Of a DNA stretch of 64,000 nt, positions 50,574-63,856 are shown piece by piece. How positions within the stretch are numbered: position 1 is the first letter of the stretch; each line of letters begins with the position of its first letter. The stretch covers positions 1-64,000 of the forward strand of contig CALHNS010000011.1 of NCBI GenBank assembly GCA_938035125.1. Reading direction: 5' to 3'. The translations under genes were made by a program, and so were the position numbers. The stretch is from an uncultured Granulosicoccaceae bacterium. Lineage in GTDB: Bacteria > Pseudomonadota > Gammaproteobacteria > Granulosicoccales > Granulosicoccaceae. The notes below the pieces were generated by a model that had not been told where the DNA came from, searched no databases, and saw nothing but the letters and a program-made list of their open reading frames with translations.

Positions 50574-50875
50574 TGCACTCGTTCGCTTAGATACATATTT
50601 ATATGGGTGACAGTGTAGGCGATTCGGCATCAAATTGACCGTGTTTTCGAGCCCATTCACGCTGTCTTGTCATATCGGCAAAAGCCAACTTGTAGGCACT
50701 TGCTGATCATCGCGCCAGCACTAGCAGGGCACTAGCAGGGCACTGGCAAGGCACTGGCAAGGCACTGGCAGGTCAATAGCCCGGCAATAGTCGGCAAATA
50801 ACCTCTCGTAAGCCCCGTAACTCAAGAAAAAGTACCGATATACTGGGCAGATAGACTATTTGTGGCAGTGATTTT
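50574..50875. other. ileS / XRE-regulator divergent intergenic region
   Basis: About 300 bases with no credible gene. It holds the five-copy 11-base repeat at 50718-50772 and presumably the divergent promoters for ileS and the regulator. No clear promoter hexamers were identified. Confidence 0.7.
50718..50772. repeat. Five tandem 11-base units GCACTRGCARG
   Basis: The units are GCACTAGCAGG twice, GCACTGGCAAG twice and GCACTGGCAGG once. The near-period of one helical turn (11 bases) would place equivalent bases on the same DNA face. Confidence 0.92.
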
Positions 50876-51631
50876 ATGGCTCAAACTCCCCGAATCATTG
50901 AGACCGTCAAGGCCATGCTAAAGCAGCAGGGCATGACGTACCGGGTTTTGGCCGCTCGATTGAATTTATCCGAATCAGCGGTAAAGCAGATGTTTGCATC
51001 CGGCGATATGAATTTGTCTCGGCTTGATCAAATTTGTCAGGTGCTGTCGATGGACATCAGCGATTTACTGCAGGAGATGCAATCAACACAGCAACGCCTT
51101 CAATCACTTACCTTTGCACAAGAGAAAAAGTTGGTTGGCAATCCACGTTTGCTGGTGATGGCCTATTGCGTGTTAAATAGATGGACGTTTGAGCAAATTA
51201 CCGATTTTTTTGATATCAGCGAAACAGATGGAATAAAGCTCTTAGTCGAGTTGGACAGGATGCAGTTTATTGAACTGTTGCCGGGTAATCGAACCAAGCT
51301 TCTGGTTGCCAGTAATTTTGATTGGCTACCCAATGGGCCAATAGAGACGTATTTTGAAAAAGAAGCTCAAGGCCCGTTCTTTGACAGTAACTTTGATGAA
51401 GACGGGTGCATGCGTTTGGTTAAAAGTGGTGATCTTAGTGATGCTGGGCGACAAAGTTTGTGTGAGCGGATAACCTCACTTGGTCAACATTTTGATGGGC
51501 TTATGATGGAAGAGCAAAAAGTGCCATTGGATGAGCGTTCAGGAACGACGATGGTGTTGGCCATACGACATTGGGAGTTTGCAGCTTTTGCGAATTTAAA
51601 GCGCCAACCAGCACAGAAAAAAGTTAACTAA
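50876..51631 (+). CDS. XRE-family helix-turn-helix regulator
   Basis: A 251-residue protein with an N-terminal XRE/Cro-type helix-turn-helix (about residues 8-62: GMTYRVLAARLNLSESAVKQMFASGDMNLSR). A longer helical region of about 180 residues follows, with no ligand domain that I recognise (NRWTFEQITDFFDISETDGIKLLVELDRM may be a second winged-helix-like element). It lies on the plus strand between ileS and ribF, which are usually adjacent. Its targets are unknown; the nearby 11-base array is a possible one. Confidence 0.78.
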   Translation: MAQTPRIIETVKAMLKQQGMTYRVLAARLNLSESAVKQMFASGDMNLSRLDQICQVLSMDISDLLQEMQSTQQRLQSLTFAQEKKLVGNPRLLVMAYCVLNRWTFEQITDFFDISETDGIKLLVELDRMQFIELLPGNRTKLLVASNFDWLPNGPIETYFEKEAQGPFFDSNFDEDGCMRLVKSGDLSDAGRQSLCERITSLGQHFDGLMMEEQKVPLDERSGTTMVLAIRHWEFAAFANLKRQPAQKKVN

Positions 51632-51641
51632 TACGGCAGTA

Positions 51642-52577
51642 TTAGCTTGGGTTTTCTTGCAGTAGTTTTTTGGCAGAGTTCGCATCTTTTGCAATTTGTG
51701 TTTTCAATGCATCCAAAGAATCGAATTTGATTTCACCTCGAACATGGTGCATAAAATCAATAGCCATGTGCATACCGTAAAGTTGTTCTTCTGCATCCAG
51801 AAGATGCACCTCCAGTAACAACGCTAAGCCATTAACCGTGGGCCTTCTACCAAGGTTTGCCACTGCAGGATAGGTTTTTCCCGTTTCCTCGCATGTTGCA
51901 TTAACGGCAAACACACCTTGTAACGGAGGAACTTGTTTTTTTAATGCGATGTTCGCCGTTGGAAATCCTAATTGTCTGCCCACCTTTTCACCGTGCACCA
52001 CGCGCCCGCTTATGCGATAAGGCCTGCCTAGTAAGGTAGCTGCTGTAGTTAAATCGTTTTGTTGTAGCGCGCATCGAATGCGAGTGCTGCTTATGCGTTC
52101 GCCAACGTGTGTGATGGTAGGCGTTTGTTCTACGTTAAAGCCATGCTTAATGCCTGCCTCTTGCAAGGTGGTAAATGTGCCCTCACGGTTGTTACCAAAA
52201 CGAAAATCATCACCCACGATTAAGGTGTGAAGGTTCATGCGGTCGAGTAAAGTATGTTGAATGAAATCATTCGCTGTTTGCGATCGGAACGCCTCATTAA
52301 AACGCAGCAACATACAGGTGTGAATGTTTTGTGTTTTAAAGTTATTAAAACGATCACGAGTGCCTTGCAATCGAGCCGGTGTTTGGTTGGCGTTAAACAC
52401 TTCATGGGGTAATGGTTCAAACGTAATAACGCAGGTTTTCGCGTTATTTTTTTGCGCCAATTCGTTCATGCGTTGCATGATGGCCTGGTGGCCAACGTGC
52501 ATACCATCAAAATTTCCAATGGTGGCAATGATGGGCTGTGCAGAATTTAACGTTGCATTGCCTCGAATCAAGTGCAT
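51642..52577 (-). CDS. ribF: Bifunctional riboflavin kinase / FAD synthetase
   Basis: A 311-residue enzyme that turns riboflavin into FMN and FAD. The N-terminal adenylyltransferase domain has IGNFDGMHVGHQAIM and VGDDFRFGNNREG. The C-terminal kinase domain has GEKVGRQLGFPTANI and AVANLGRRPTV. Length is normal. It lies 26 bases after murJ on the same strand, so the two are probably co-transcribed. The FMN product could serve the nitroreductase-like protein and UbiD. Confidence 0.97.
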   Translation of the reverse strand: MHLIRGNATLNSAQPIIATIGNFDGMHVGHQAIMQRMNELAQKNNAKTCVITFEPLPHEVFNANQTPARLQGTRDRFNNFKTQNIHTCMLLRFNEAFRSQTANDFIQHTLLDRMNLHTLIVGDDFRFGNNREGTFTTLQEAGIKHGFNVEQTPTITHVGERISSTRIRCALQQNDLTTAATLLGRPYRISGRVVHGEKVGRQLGFPTANIALKKQVPPLQGVFAVNATCEETGKTYPAVANLGRRPTVNGLALLLEVHLLDAEEQLYGMHMAIDFMHHVRGEIKFDSLDALKTQIAKDANSAKKLLQENPS

Positions 52578-52603
52578 GAAAGAGTTACCGATTTGCTCAT
52601 AAA

Positions 52604-54190
52604 TTAAGGGCTTTTAAAGTCTTTGAGCCTAACGCCGCACAATAATAATGTGAGGGCATAAGCGGCTGCGCCTGCTGCAATTATACCGATAAGCTGTGTT
52701 GCGCGGCTAGCTGCATTCATTGCCTGCCAATCCCCACCATTCATAACGATTAATACTATTGCCATAATGATAAGAGCCGGCAGTGTTTTAAAGAAAAGCG
52801 TTCGAACAGAAGGGTCTAACTGATAAAGGTTTCGTGTTTTTAGCGCACGGTACAACATCCATGATTGTTGTACCGCCGATAACGTGGTTGCTAGCGCTAA
52901 ACCTGTGTGTGGTGCGATAAAGTCAAGCCAAACCATAGGCAGCACCAGCATTAAGTTGTATGCCATATTGCTGATCAGCGCTACGATACCTATGCGCACA
53001 GGCGTCTTGGTGTCTTGGCGTGCGAAGAATGCGGGTGCGAATATTTTTATCAAAATAAAAGCTGGAATGCCTAGGCAATAGGCCACCAAACTAAAGCTTG
53101 CAAGATAAGTATCGTTAGCGGTAAAGGCGCCGTATTCAAACAAAGTAGAGATCATTGGGCTGGCCAATAGAATCAGCCCCACGGTGGACGGTAAGCCAAT
53201 CAAAATGTTGATGCGCAGTGCCCAGGTAATGGTGTTTTTGTAACCCTGTTCGGAATGGTTTGCGTATTCACGCGATAAGCGCGGCAAGATAATCGTACCT
53301 AGCGTTACGCCAATGAGCCCTAAGGGGAATTCCATTAAACGATCTGAATAGTACAGCCAGCTTAAGCTTCCGCTTACTAAAAACGTTGCGATTATGGTAT
53401 CGAGTAATAAGTTTATTTGCGCAACCGATGAGCCAACTATTGCCGGTGCCATGAGTTTTAAAATGCGACGAACACCGCTGTGTTTCCAGCCCCATTTGGG
53501 TTTGGGTAATAATCCTAAGCGTTGTAAAAACGGCAATTGCAAAAGCAATTGTAAAAGCCCCGCTGCAAACACCCCCCAAGCCAAAGCCACAATGGGTTGT
53601 TCAAAATGCGGGGAGAACAAGAGCGCAGCTGAAATCATGCAAATATTTAGCAGCACAGGCGTGAAGGAGGGAATGGCGAATTGCCCAAAAGTATTTAAGA
53701 TGCTGCCTGCGTAAGCCACAAGAGATACAAACAATAAATAAGGAAAGGTGATGCGCAGCATGTGGGTTGCTAGCTCAAACTGCTCTTTGTTGTCGATAAA
53801 GCCTGGGGCGAATAGCATCACAATCAGCGGGGCCAGCATCACCCCAAGGGTTGTGATCACCAATAGCACGATGCTTAAGGTGCCCACCACGTGCGCGGCT
53901 AGATTTTTAAGCGCTTCCTGGTCTTTGGTTTCTCGGTATTCTGTAAAAACGGGTATGAAGGCTTGAGCAAAAGCGCCTTCTGCAAACAGCCTTCGCAAAA
54001 AATTGGGAATCTTGAAGGCCACCAGAAACACATCGGTGATGGCGCCTGCGCCAAACACAATGGCCAGCACTTGGTCACGAATGAAGCCCAACACTCGTGA
54101 CAGCAAGGTCATAACGGCCACAATTGAGCCTGAGCGGCCCAAAGAGCTGGGTTTGTCTTGATTGTGCGATGTGTTTGGCGGTGAAGTCAT
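52604..54190 (-). CDS. murJ: Lipid II flippase MurJ
   Basis: A 528-residue MOP-superfamily membrane protein with about 14 hydrophobic helices. It flips lipid II across the inner membrane for peptidoglycan synthesis. The family N-terminus VAVMTLLSRVLGFIRDQVLAIVFGAG and RRLFAEGAFAQAFIPVF are clear. The first gene of murJ-ribF, divergent from rpsT with an 80-base gap. Confidence 0.97.
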   Translation of the reverse strand: MTSPPNTSHNQDKPSSLGRSGSIVAVMTLLSRVLGFIRDQVLAIVFGAGAITDVFLVAFKIPNFLRRLFAEGAFAQAFIPVFTEYRETKDQEALKNLAAHVVGTLSIVLLVITTLGVMLAPLIVMLFAPGFIDNKEQFELATHMLRITFPYLLFVSLVAYAGSILNTFGQFAIPSFTPVLLNICMISAALLFSPHFEQPIVALAWGVFAAGLLQLLLQLPFLQRLGLLPKPKWGWKHSGVRRILKLMAPAIVGSSVAQINLLLDTIIATFLVSGSLSWLYYSDRLMEFPLGLIGVTLGTIILPRLSREYANHSEQGYKNTITWALRINILIGLPSTVGLILLASPMISTLFEYGAFTANDTYLASFSLVAYCLGIPAFILIKIFAPAFFARQDTKTPVRIGIVALISNMAYNLMLVLPMVWLDFIAPHTGLALATTLSAVQQSWMLYRALKTRNLYQLDPSVRTLFFKTLPALIIMAIVLIVMNGGDWQAMNAASRATQLIGIIAAGAAAYALTLLLCGVRLKDFKSP

Positions 54191-54201
54191 AGCCCGGAAG
54201 A

Positions 54202-54230
54202 TTGACGCATCGGTGGTGGCGTATCATAAT
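54202..54230 (+). promoter_or_regulatory. Promoter of rpsT
   Basis: TTGACG, a 17-base spacer and CATAAT (each five of six consensus). Transcription would start about 34 bases before the rpsT start. Confidence 0.68.
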
Positions 54231-54270
54231 CACTGGCTAACTTTGATACAGCCCAGAAACGAGGTCGTTC

Positions 54271-54531
54271 GTGGCGAATTCTCCCCAAGCTCGAAAACGC
54301 GCACGTCAGGCAGAAGTACGCCGTCAGCGCAACACCGGTCAGCGTTCTATGATGCGCACGAAGGTGAAACGTGTTTTCAAAGCCATCGAAGATGGTGATA
54401 AAGCAACTGCTGAAGCGGCATTGAAAGATGCTGTGCCTGTTTTGGATCATATGGCTCGTAAAGGCCTGATTCATAAGAATAAGGCAGCGCGTTATAAAAG
54501 TCGTTTTAACGCTCAGGTTCGCGCGCTTTAG
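54271..54531 (+). CDS. rpsT: 30S ribosomal protein S20
   Basis: An 86-residue basic, helical protein. [34 protein letters not shown] is the typical S20 start and [20 protein letters not shown] the typical end. The initiation codon is GTG with a GAGG Shine-Dalgarno. In E. coli rpsT also uses a non-ATG start (TTG), tied to its translational autoregulation, so the weak start here may be functional. It is divergent from murJ. Confidence 0.97.
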   Translation: MANSPQARKRARQAEVRRQRNTGQRSMMRTKVKRVFKAIEDGDKATAEAALKDAVPVLDHMARKGLIHKNKAARYKSRFNAQVRAL

Positions 54532-54548
54532 CGATCCTGCTGTGCAAT

Positions 54549-56833
<2,285 letters not shown>

Positions 56834-56909
56834 TTATTTCTTAAAAGAGGAGACGGGAAGTGCGAGGCGTTTCGGAGTTTATCGCAAATGTTGATGCCAC
56901 ACTGTGAGC

Positions 56910-57377
56910 ATGACGGCGCAAGTGTATAAATCTAACGTGGTTCTTTTCCCACTTTGTGACAAAAGCGGGGTTATGCAGCATGCGTTGCAGCCAGCAGCTT
57001 CCCATTCGGTTGGTGGTAGGCGGCATCGTTCAGGCACACGCCCGGATGCCATCGTGTTTGCTTGGGTGTTAGATCTTCCTGCTCAGATCGATTCTACCGA
57101 TGCAGCGCGAGCAGTTTTAGCCGTGGTTAGACCCCAGCTATCCTCATTGGATACATACCAACGCTCGGTGGTTGATGAGCTTGCCAAGCTTATGCGTACT
57201 GAGGAATCTTCCCTAGCATCCATCCCAGCGCAGAAAAGCTCTCGGCGTTTTCGGCCCAATCGACGCCGGGTTAAAGAATTATTCAATCGGCAGTCTCGGC
57301 CAGTAAGAAGCGTGAAAGTGGAAAAATTGGTGTGCTTGCCCGGTGGGTTGGATAAGAGCGATAAGCCGTCTAATTAA
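56910..57377 (+). CDS. Unknown protein between obgE and rpmA
   Basis: A 155-residue ORF from the ATG at 56910 (the ORF track uses a GTG two codons earlier). I recognise no family. The N-terminal half is mixed; the middle has a helical stretch (SSLDTYQRSVVDELAKLM). The C-terminal third is strongly basic (SSRRFRPNRRRVKELFNRQ), which could bind nucleic acid. There is no signal peptide. A bidirectional terminator 60 bases downstream would suit a plus-strand transcript. A shorter ORF on the other strand (57083-57286) is an alternative reading; coding status is uncertain. Confidence 0.5.
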   Translation: MTAQVYKSNVVLFPLCDKSGVMQHALQPAASHSVGGRRHRSGTRPDAIVFAWVLDLPAQIDSTDAARAVLAVVRPQLSSLDTYQRSVVDELAKLMRTEESSLASIPAQKSSRRFRPNRRRVKELFNRQSRPVRSVKVEKLVCLPGGLDKSDKPSN

Positions 57378-57437
57378 TTCCCTTGCTCGTGTTTCAAATT
57401 TAAAAAGTGGCTAGTGGCTAGGTTGCATACGCGCATA

Positions 57438-57465
57438 AAAAAACCCGCTGTTTAGCGGGTTTTTT
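57438..57465. terminator. Bidirectional intrinsic terminator upstream of the rpmA end
   Basis: AAAAAACCCGCT pairs perfectly with AGCGGGTTTTTT around GTTT. It has T-runs on both strands and so can end rplU-rpmA and the convergent unknown gene. Confidence 0.92.
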
Positions 57466-57487
57466 GTCACATCGTGTTTAAGACGTT

Positions 57488-57748
57488 TTACGCGTCAGCA
57501 ACGATATCAATGAACTTACGCTTGCCTCGACCGCGCACAGCGAAAGAAACAACGCCATCAGCTTTAGCAAATAGGGTGTGGTCTTTGCCGCAACCGACGT
57601 TAATTCCTGGGTGGAAGCGTGTGCCGCGCTGACGAACCAAGATATTGCCAGCTAGAACCGCTTCGCCACCAAATTTCTTTACACCAAGGCGTTTGGATTC
57701 CGAATCGCGACCGTTGCGAGTACTACCGCCTGCTTTTTTATGTGCCAT
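57488..57748 (-). CDS. rpmA: 50S ribosomal protein L27
   Basis: An 86-residue protein with the L27 N-terminus [24 protein letters not shown], which reaches toward the peptidyl-transferase centre, and [21 protein letters not shown]. It follows rplU by 15 bases and is followed by a bidirectional terminator. Confidence 0.98.
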   Translation of the reverse strand: MAHKKAGGSTRNGRDSESKRLGVKKFGGEAVLAGNILVRQRGTRFHPGINVGCGKDHTLFAKADGVVSFAVRGRGKRKFIDIVADA

Positions 57749-57763
57749 TGCTCAGTGCCTCAA

Positions 57764-58078
57764 TTAACCAGCGTTAATGCCGGTGATTTCAACTTCAGTG
57801 TAATTCTGACGGTGCCCCATGCGCTTCATGTGGTGCTTTCGACGTCGGAACTTAAGAATTTTTACTTTGTCGGCTCGACCGTGATCGATCACCTTGGCAG
57901 TGACTGAGGCGTTGCTGACCGTGGGGGTGCCCACTTTTACGCTGTCGCCTTCGCCTACCATTAGGATGTTGTCCAGCTGGACGGAATCACCGGCGTCAGC
58001 TGCGAGTGTTTCAACGCGCAGGCGATCGCCTTCGCTAACTCGGTACTGCTTGCCACCTGTTTTAACTACGGCGTACAT
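57764..58078 (-). CDS. rplU: 50S ribosomal protein L21
   Basis: A 104-residue protein ([17 protein letters not shown] at the N-terminus, [23 protein letters not shown] near the end). The start is the ATG at 58078, preceded by GGAG; the ORF track's TTG four codons upstream is that Shine-Dalgarno region. First gene of rplU-rpmA, with a clear promoter and a small hairpin in its leader. Confidence 0.98.
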   Translation of the reverse strand: MYAVVKTGGKQYRVSEGDRLRVETLAADAGDSVQLDNILMVGEGDSVKVGTPTVSNASVTAKVIDHGRADKVKILKFRRRKHHMKRMGHRQNYTEVEITGINAG

Positions 58079-58098
58079 CGTTTTCTCCAAACATTACG

Positions 58099-58113
58099 CC
58101 CGGATGAGCCGGG
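58099..58113 (-). other. Small hairpin in the rplU leader
   Basis: CCCGG-CTCAT-CCGGG on the minus strand, a perfect five-base GC stem with a five-base loop, 20 bases before the rplU start. Ribosomal-protein operons are often controlled through leader structures. Confidence 0.5.
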
Positions 58114-58153
58114 TAGATCTAACGCGCCGTACTCGGCACGCGAAAAGCCCATT

Positions 58154-58182
58154 AGAATAGCGGTCTGGAAGCCCGCCGTCAA
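58154..58182 (-). promoter_or_regulatory. Promoter of rplU-rpmA
   Basis: On the minus strand: TTGACG (five of six), a 17-base spacer and TATTCT (four of six). It gives a leader of about 70 bases. Confidence 0.62.
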
Positions 58183-59261
58183 TCATTTGAAGCCTCTAAG
58201 TGGGTATTCGCAAGTATTGATCCGGCTCGCCATGTATTCGTATCCAAGAATTCAGGGAACTCAATGCGTATCCACCGTATCATTACAAGCCAACGCCATT
58301 AAAATGCCAAGCAATACAGACTTTTTCAGCGCCCATGACTTTAGATGACTGCCGAGCCCTTGTGGCAAGTGAAATGGGCCGAGTAGACACATTTCTAACT
58401 GAGCGGTTGGCATCCGATGTGGTGCTCATCAATCAGCTCTCAAGCTACATCATCGCCAGCGGAGGCAAACGCCTACGCCCGCAGTTGTTGCTTCTGGCAA
58501 GTGGTGCCTGTGGGTATGAAGGGCATCACCAAATCACTCTGGCCACCGTTATTGAGCTCATTCACACCGCGACGTTGTTGCACGATGACGTGGTGGACGC
58601 CTCAGAGCTTCGCCGTGGCAACGATACCGCGAATTCATTGTGGGGCAACGAAGCCGCCGTATTGGTTGGGGATTTTTTGTACTCGCGCGCCTTTGAAATG
58701 ATGGTTGAAGTGGACAGCATGCGAGTGATGAACATATTGGCTTCCACCACCAACCGGATTGCCGAAGGCGAAGTGATGCAGCTAATGAACGTGCGTGATC
58801 CTGATTTAACCGAAAAGCGGTATCTGGAAGTGATTCAGGCCAAAACGGCAAAGTTATTCGAAGCGGCAACCGAATTAGGCGGTGTGTTAACCCATCAAAG
58901 TGATGAGATTTGCCAAGCATTAGCGCAATACGGCATGCATTTAGGAACCGCCTTCCAGATCGTTGATGATGTGTTGGACTACCAAAGCGATGAAGCGACT
59001 ATGGGAAAAAATGCAGGTGATGATTTGGCGGAAGGCAAAACCACCTTGCCGTTAATTCACGCCATGGAGTCTGCAAACGATCAGCAACGTAAGCTGTTAC
59101 GTCAAGCAATAACCGATGCTGATGTAAGCCAGATGGATGAGATTCTTTCCATCATTGAAAGCACAGGCGCTTTAGAAAAATCATTAAACACCGCGCGAGA
59201 TGCTGCCAATAACGCCGTGCAAGCTTTACAAGTCTTGCCATCAAGTTCGCATCGCGATGCG

Positions 59262-61127
<1,866 letters not shown>

Positions 61128-61171
61128 CGCCTGAGTATAACGAGGCCAGCTTTGGCCGCTTTAAAGAGACG

Positions 61172-61717
61172 TCACAATTGTGAACTTGCGCATTCCTCAT
61201 ATAGGCCTGGATCTAAGTTTTCCAAGGTAATGCGACCGATGGAGTATCGAATTAAGCGCAGTGTAGGGTGATTTACAGCAGCTGTCATTCGTCTAACTTG
61301 CCGATTTTTACCTTCGGTTAATGTCAGCGATAGCCAAGAGGTTGGAATGGATTGACGAAAACGCACCGGTGGCGTTCTCGGCCACAACCAATGTGGCTCA
61401 TCCATTCGCACGCATTTAGCTGGCGCCGTGACCCCATCTTTTAAAGCCACTCCTCGTGTTAATTCGGCAATGGCTGCATCATCGGGCTCGCCGTCCACTT
61501 GTACGTAATAGGTTTTGGGTAATTTAAAATTGGGGTGAGCTATGCGGCTTTGTAATTTGCCATCATCTGTTAGCAGTAGCAATCCTTCACTGTCACGATC
61601 AAGCCTTCCGGCGGCATAAACATCAGGAATGTTGATGTAATCAGCCAGCGTTTCTCGATCTTGTTGGTCTGTGAATTGACACAACACTTGAAAGGGTTTG
61701 TTGAATCGAATCAGCAT
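61172..61717 (-). CDS. rluE: RluE-type 23S rRNA pseudouridine synthase
   Basis: A 181-residue pseudouridine synthase of the RsuA/RluB/RluE group without an S4 domain, as in RluE. The catalytic aspartate is in [16 protein letters not shown] (about residues 35-50). KTYYVQV and the C-terminal [23 protein letters not shown] are the other family blocks. RluE modifies U2457 of 23S rRNA in E. coli; the target here is inferred. Four bases separate it from the Xni-like gene upstream. Confidence 0.9.
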   Translation of the reverse strand: MLIRFNKPFQVLCQFTDQQDRETLADYINIPDVYAAGRLDRDSEGLLLLTDDGKLQSRIAHPNFKLPKTYYVQVDGEPDDAAIAELTRGVALKDGVTAPAKCVRMDEPHWLWPRTPPVRFRQSIPTSWLSLTLTEGKNRQVRRMTAAVNHPTLRLIRYSIGRITLENLDPGLYEECASSQL

Positions 61718-61721
61718 GGCG

Positions 61722-62627
61722 TTAATCTACTAATCCTGCTTTTTCAGCAAAGTTTGATGCGTCAGCTGAAGCAAAGCCAATTGAAATTAAACTGTTCGTG
61801 CATTCACTTAAGCGGGGCCGTTTAATTGTTGAGATGTCTAATGTGGTGGGCATATCGTTCGTGGTTATTAATCCGGTAAGTTGTCTGGCAAGACGTACCG
61901 TAGCTTCGTTCTCTTTTAACAAGGTGGCCACATGTGCAGCACCTCTAAATTTCATTTTAGCGATTGCCTCTATGTTGGCAAACACGCCGTCTAAATTTTC
62001 CCACTTACATAACACTCTTGCAGCGGTTGCAGCGCCCACTCCTGGAATGCCTGGAATGTTGTCGGTCTTATCACCACACAGTGCAAGAAGATCGGCAATT
62101 TGAGTAGGGGTAACGCCGAAGCGTTTTGTTAATTGGGTGTAGTTGCTACGATTATTTCGTGCGTAATCCCAAAATATGTCGTTTGGCCCAATGAACTGAA
62201 CCAAGTCTTTATCAGCGCTAATAATCGTTACCGCTTGCTCTTTAGCGTGTGCAAGGTTTGCCATATGACCAATTAAATCGTCTGCTTCAACTTCCGCATT
62301 GATTAGCGTGCAAAGGCCAAATGCTTTACACACCGCTTGGCATTGGGAAAATTGAGTGGCTAGTTCTGGGGGTGAAGGCTTACGATTGGCTTTATATTCA
62401 GGGTGTATTCGGTAGCGAATTGCTTGTCTATTTCTAGAATCAAACGCTGCCACAATAGAGTGTGGTTTCTGCTTTCCCATGATGTTGGAAATCATGGTGG
62501 TAAATCCCATTACGGCGTTGAAGGGCTCACCGCGAGTATTTGTAATGGTTTTGGGAAACGATTGCCAGCCGCGAAATACATAAATACTGGAATCGATGAG
62601 ATATAACACGGGGGTTGCCTCGTGCAT
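61722..62627 (-). CDS. xni: Xni-like 5'-3' exonuclease / flap endonuclease
   Basis: A 301-residue protein matching the 5'-nuclease domain of DNA polymerase I alone. Metal-binding acidic residues are seen in [20 protein letters not shown] and [10 protein letters not shown], and the helix-hairpin-helix in [22 protein letters not shown]. Such proteins (ExoIX/Xni) process flaps. It might instead be called a PolA-like exonuclease; no polymerase domain follows. It forms a probable unit with the RluE gene. Confidence 0.87.
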   Translation of the reverse strand: MHEATPVLYLIDSSIYVFRGWQSFPKTITNTRGEPFNAVMGFTTMISNIMGKQKPHSIVAAFDSRNRQAIRYRIHPEYKANRKPSPPELATQFSQCQAVCKAFGLCTLINAEVEADDLIGHMANLAHAKEQAVTIISADKDLVQFIGPNDIFWDYARNNRSNYTQLTKRFGVTPTQIADLLALCGDKTDNIPGIPGVGAATAARVLCKWENLDGVFANIEAIAKMKFRGAAHVATLLKENEATVRLARQLTGLITTNDMPTTLDISTIKRPRLSECTNSLISIGFASADASNFAEKAGLVD

Positions 62628-62628
62628 G

Positions 62629-63546
62629 TTACGGCTGCACGGTTAGGTTAGATAGATGATGCAAGTTAACACTCACTCTTCCGTCTTTACGTCCAAACCA
62701 ACCGCGTATTTCCACCGTTTTATCTATTAGTGCATTGGCGTATTTTTTATCCATTAGATGTTGGTGTGCATACACCATCACGTTGTTATCAAGTTTGATC
62801 AACCAGCCTTTTCGTTTATTCTTAACCGACTTTACGCGGCGCGTTAATATGTGGAAGCCTTGTATGCGATTTGTGCTGATCCCTTTCGCAAGCCAAGGGT
62901 TATTAGTGTGTTGCCAAATGCCACGATTTTGGTTTCTAGCGGCGCGTTCTATTCGTAGGTAATGATCGGCGCAACGCGTATTGGGTTCTATAGCCGTTGC
63001 TGCTGCCAACCCGCGTGCAAGAAGTTCTGTGGCCAAACTGCTCCCATCGGGCAATAGTAAATGGGCCAAAGTTCTGCCGTAATTGTCTTCAGTTTCATCG
63101 CCTGCTACAAGCGTTAAGTACGCAGCTTTTGAGATCAGCTGTTTGATGACATCGCGCGCAGCTTCTGCATCTTTTTTTAGTGCACGTTCAGATTTTTTAG
63201 AAAGCTCGGCTGCGTTAATGCCGATGATGCGCACCTTGCGCCGGTCGCTCAACACTAAAGTATCACCATCGGATACCCCTTCAACAGTAACCCGTTCGGT
63301 GGCCGCGTTGCCTGATAGTGCGGCTGTGGCACATTGATAGTCGCTGTGGCTTATAGGGGCTTTTTGGTCCTGTTGGTGGGGTTGACCCTGTTGGATGGGT
63401 TGGTTTTTGGTATTGGCTTGAACGGACCCAAGCGTTAACAAGCCCAGACACAGGATCGTGCATAGGAAGGCGAGCCTATTTTTGCGCCCACAAAAAAGCG
63501 GGCCACCTGAAACAGGATGGCCCGCTGATTTGCAGTCGGTTACCAC
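62629..63546 (-). CDS. Exported SNase-domain (thermonuclease-like) protein
   Basis: The core (about 140 residues) is a staphylococcal-nuclease domain: VSDGDTLVLSDRRKVRIIGINAAEL, then DNYGRTLAHLLLPDG with the arginine equivalent to Arg87, and ARNQNRGIWQ. A C-terminal OB-like region follows. A hydrophobic segment (AFLCTILCLGLLTLGSVQA) predicts export. The start is unclear: no ATG is available in frame near it, and the ORF track's 63702 lies inside rpmE. The GTG at 63546, 17 bases after rpmE, is my choice (305 residues) but has no Shine-Dalgarno, and the reading frame then crosses the rpmE terminator. The nuclease glutamate equivalent to Glu43 is not certain. Confidence 0.75.
   Translation of the reverse strand: MVTDCKSAGHPVSGGPLFCGRKNRLAFLCTILCLGLLTLGSVQANTKNQPIQQGQPHQQDQKAPISHSDYQCATAALSGNAATERVTVEGVSDGDTLVLSDRRKVRIIGINAAELSKKSERALKKDAEAARDVIKQLISKAAYLTLVAGDETEDNYGRTLAHLLLPDGSSLATELLARGLAAATAIEPNTRCADHYLRIERAARNQNRGIWQHTNNPWLAKGISTNRIQGFHILTRRVKSVKNKRKGWLIKLDNNVMVYAHQHLMDKKYANALIDKTVEIRGWFGRKDGRVSVNLHHLSNLTVQP
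63492..63526 (-). terminator. Intrinsic terminator of rpmE
   Basis: On the minus strand AGCGGGCCA pairs with TGGCCCGCT around an inner CCTG/CAGG stem and is followed by six T. It lies inside the open frame of the SNase-domain gene. Confidence 0.9.
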
Positions 63547-63562
63547 GAATTGTGGCAATCGA

Positions 63563-63766
63563 TTATTTTTTGCCGTAACGGCGGCGGAATTTATCAACCT
63601 GACCGGCTGTGTCCAGCTCTCTCTGCTTACCGGTGTAGAAAGGGTGGCAGTTAGCGCACACTTCGATAGACAGGTCTTTGCCGGAGGTTGAACCCGTTTC
63701 AAATGTATTGCCGCAGCTGCAGGTCACATTAACCGCTGTGTATGCTGGGTGAATTTCTGGCTTCAT
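63563..63766 (-). CDS. rpmE: 50S ribosomal protein L31, zinc-binding form
   Basis: A 67-residue protein with four cysteines in two pairs (TCSCGN and [13 protein letters not shown]), the zinc-ribbon or C+ type of L31. The C-terminus [13 protein letters not shown] is typical. AGGAG precedes the ATG. The zinc form is usually replaced by a paralogue without cysteines under zinc starvation; that paralogue is not in this window. Confidence 0.98.
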   Translation of the reverse strand: MKPEIHPAYTAVNVTCSCGNTFETGSTSGKDLSIEVCANCHPFYTGKQRELDTAGQVDKFRRRYGKK

Positions 63767-63799
63767 AATGTACTCCTGGCCGAAATATGGGGGTGTGAA

Positions 63800-63828
63800 A
63801 GTTTAAGGATTGTAGGGCGAAAATTCAA
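63800..63828 (-). promoter_or_regulatory. Candidate promoter of rpmE
   Basis: On the minus strand TTGAAT, a 17-base spacer and TAAACT (each about four of six) about 35-60 bases before rpmE. Confidence 0.4.
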
Positions 63829-63856
63829 GTGGGTGAGCTGAAATTACTCAATACAC

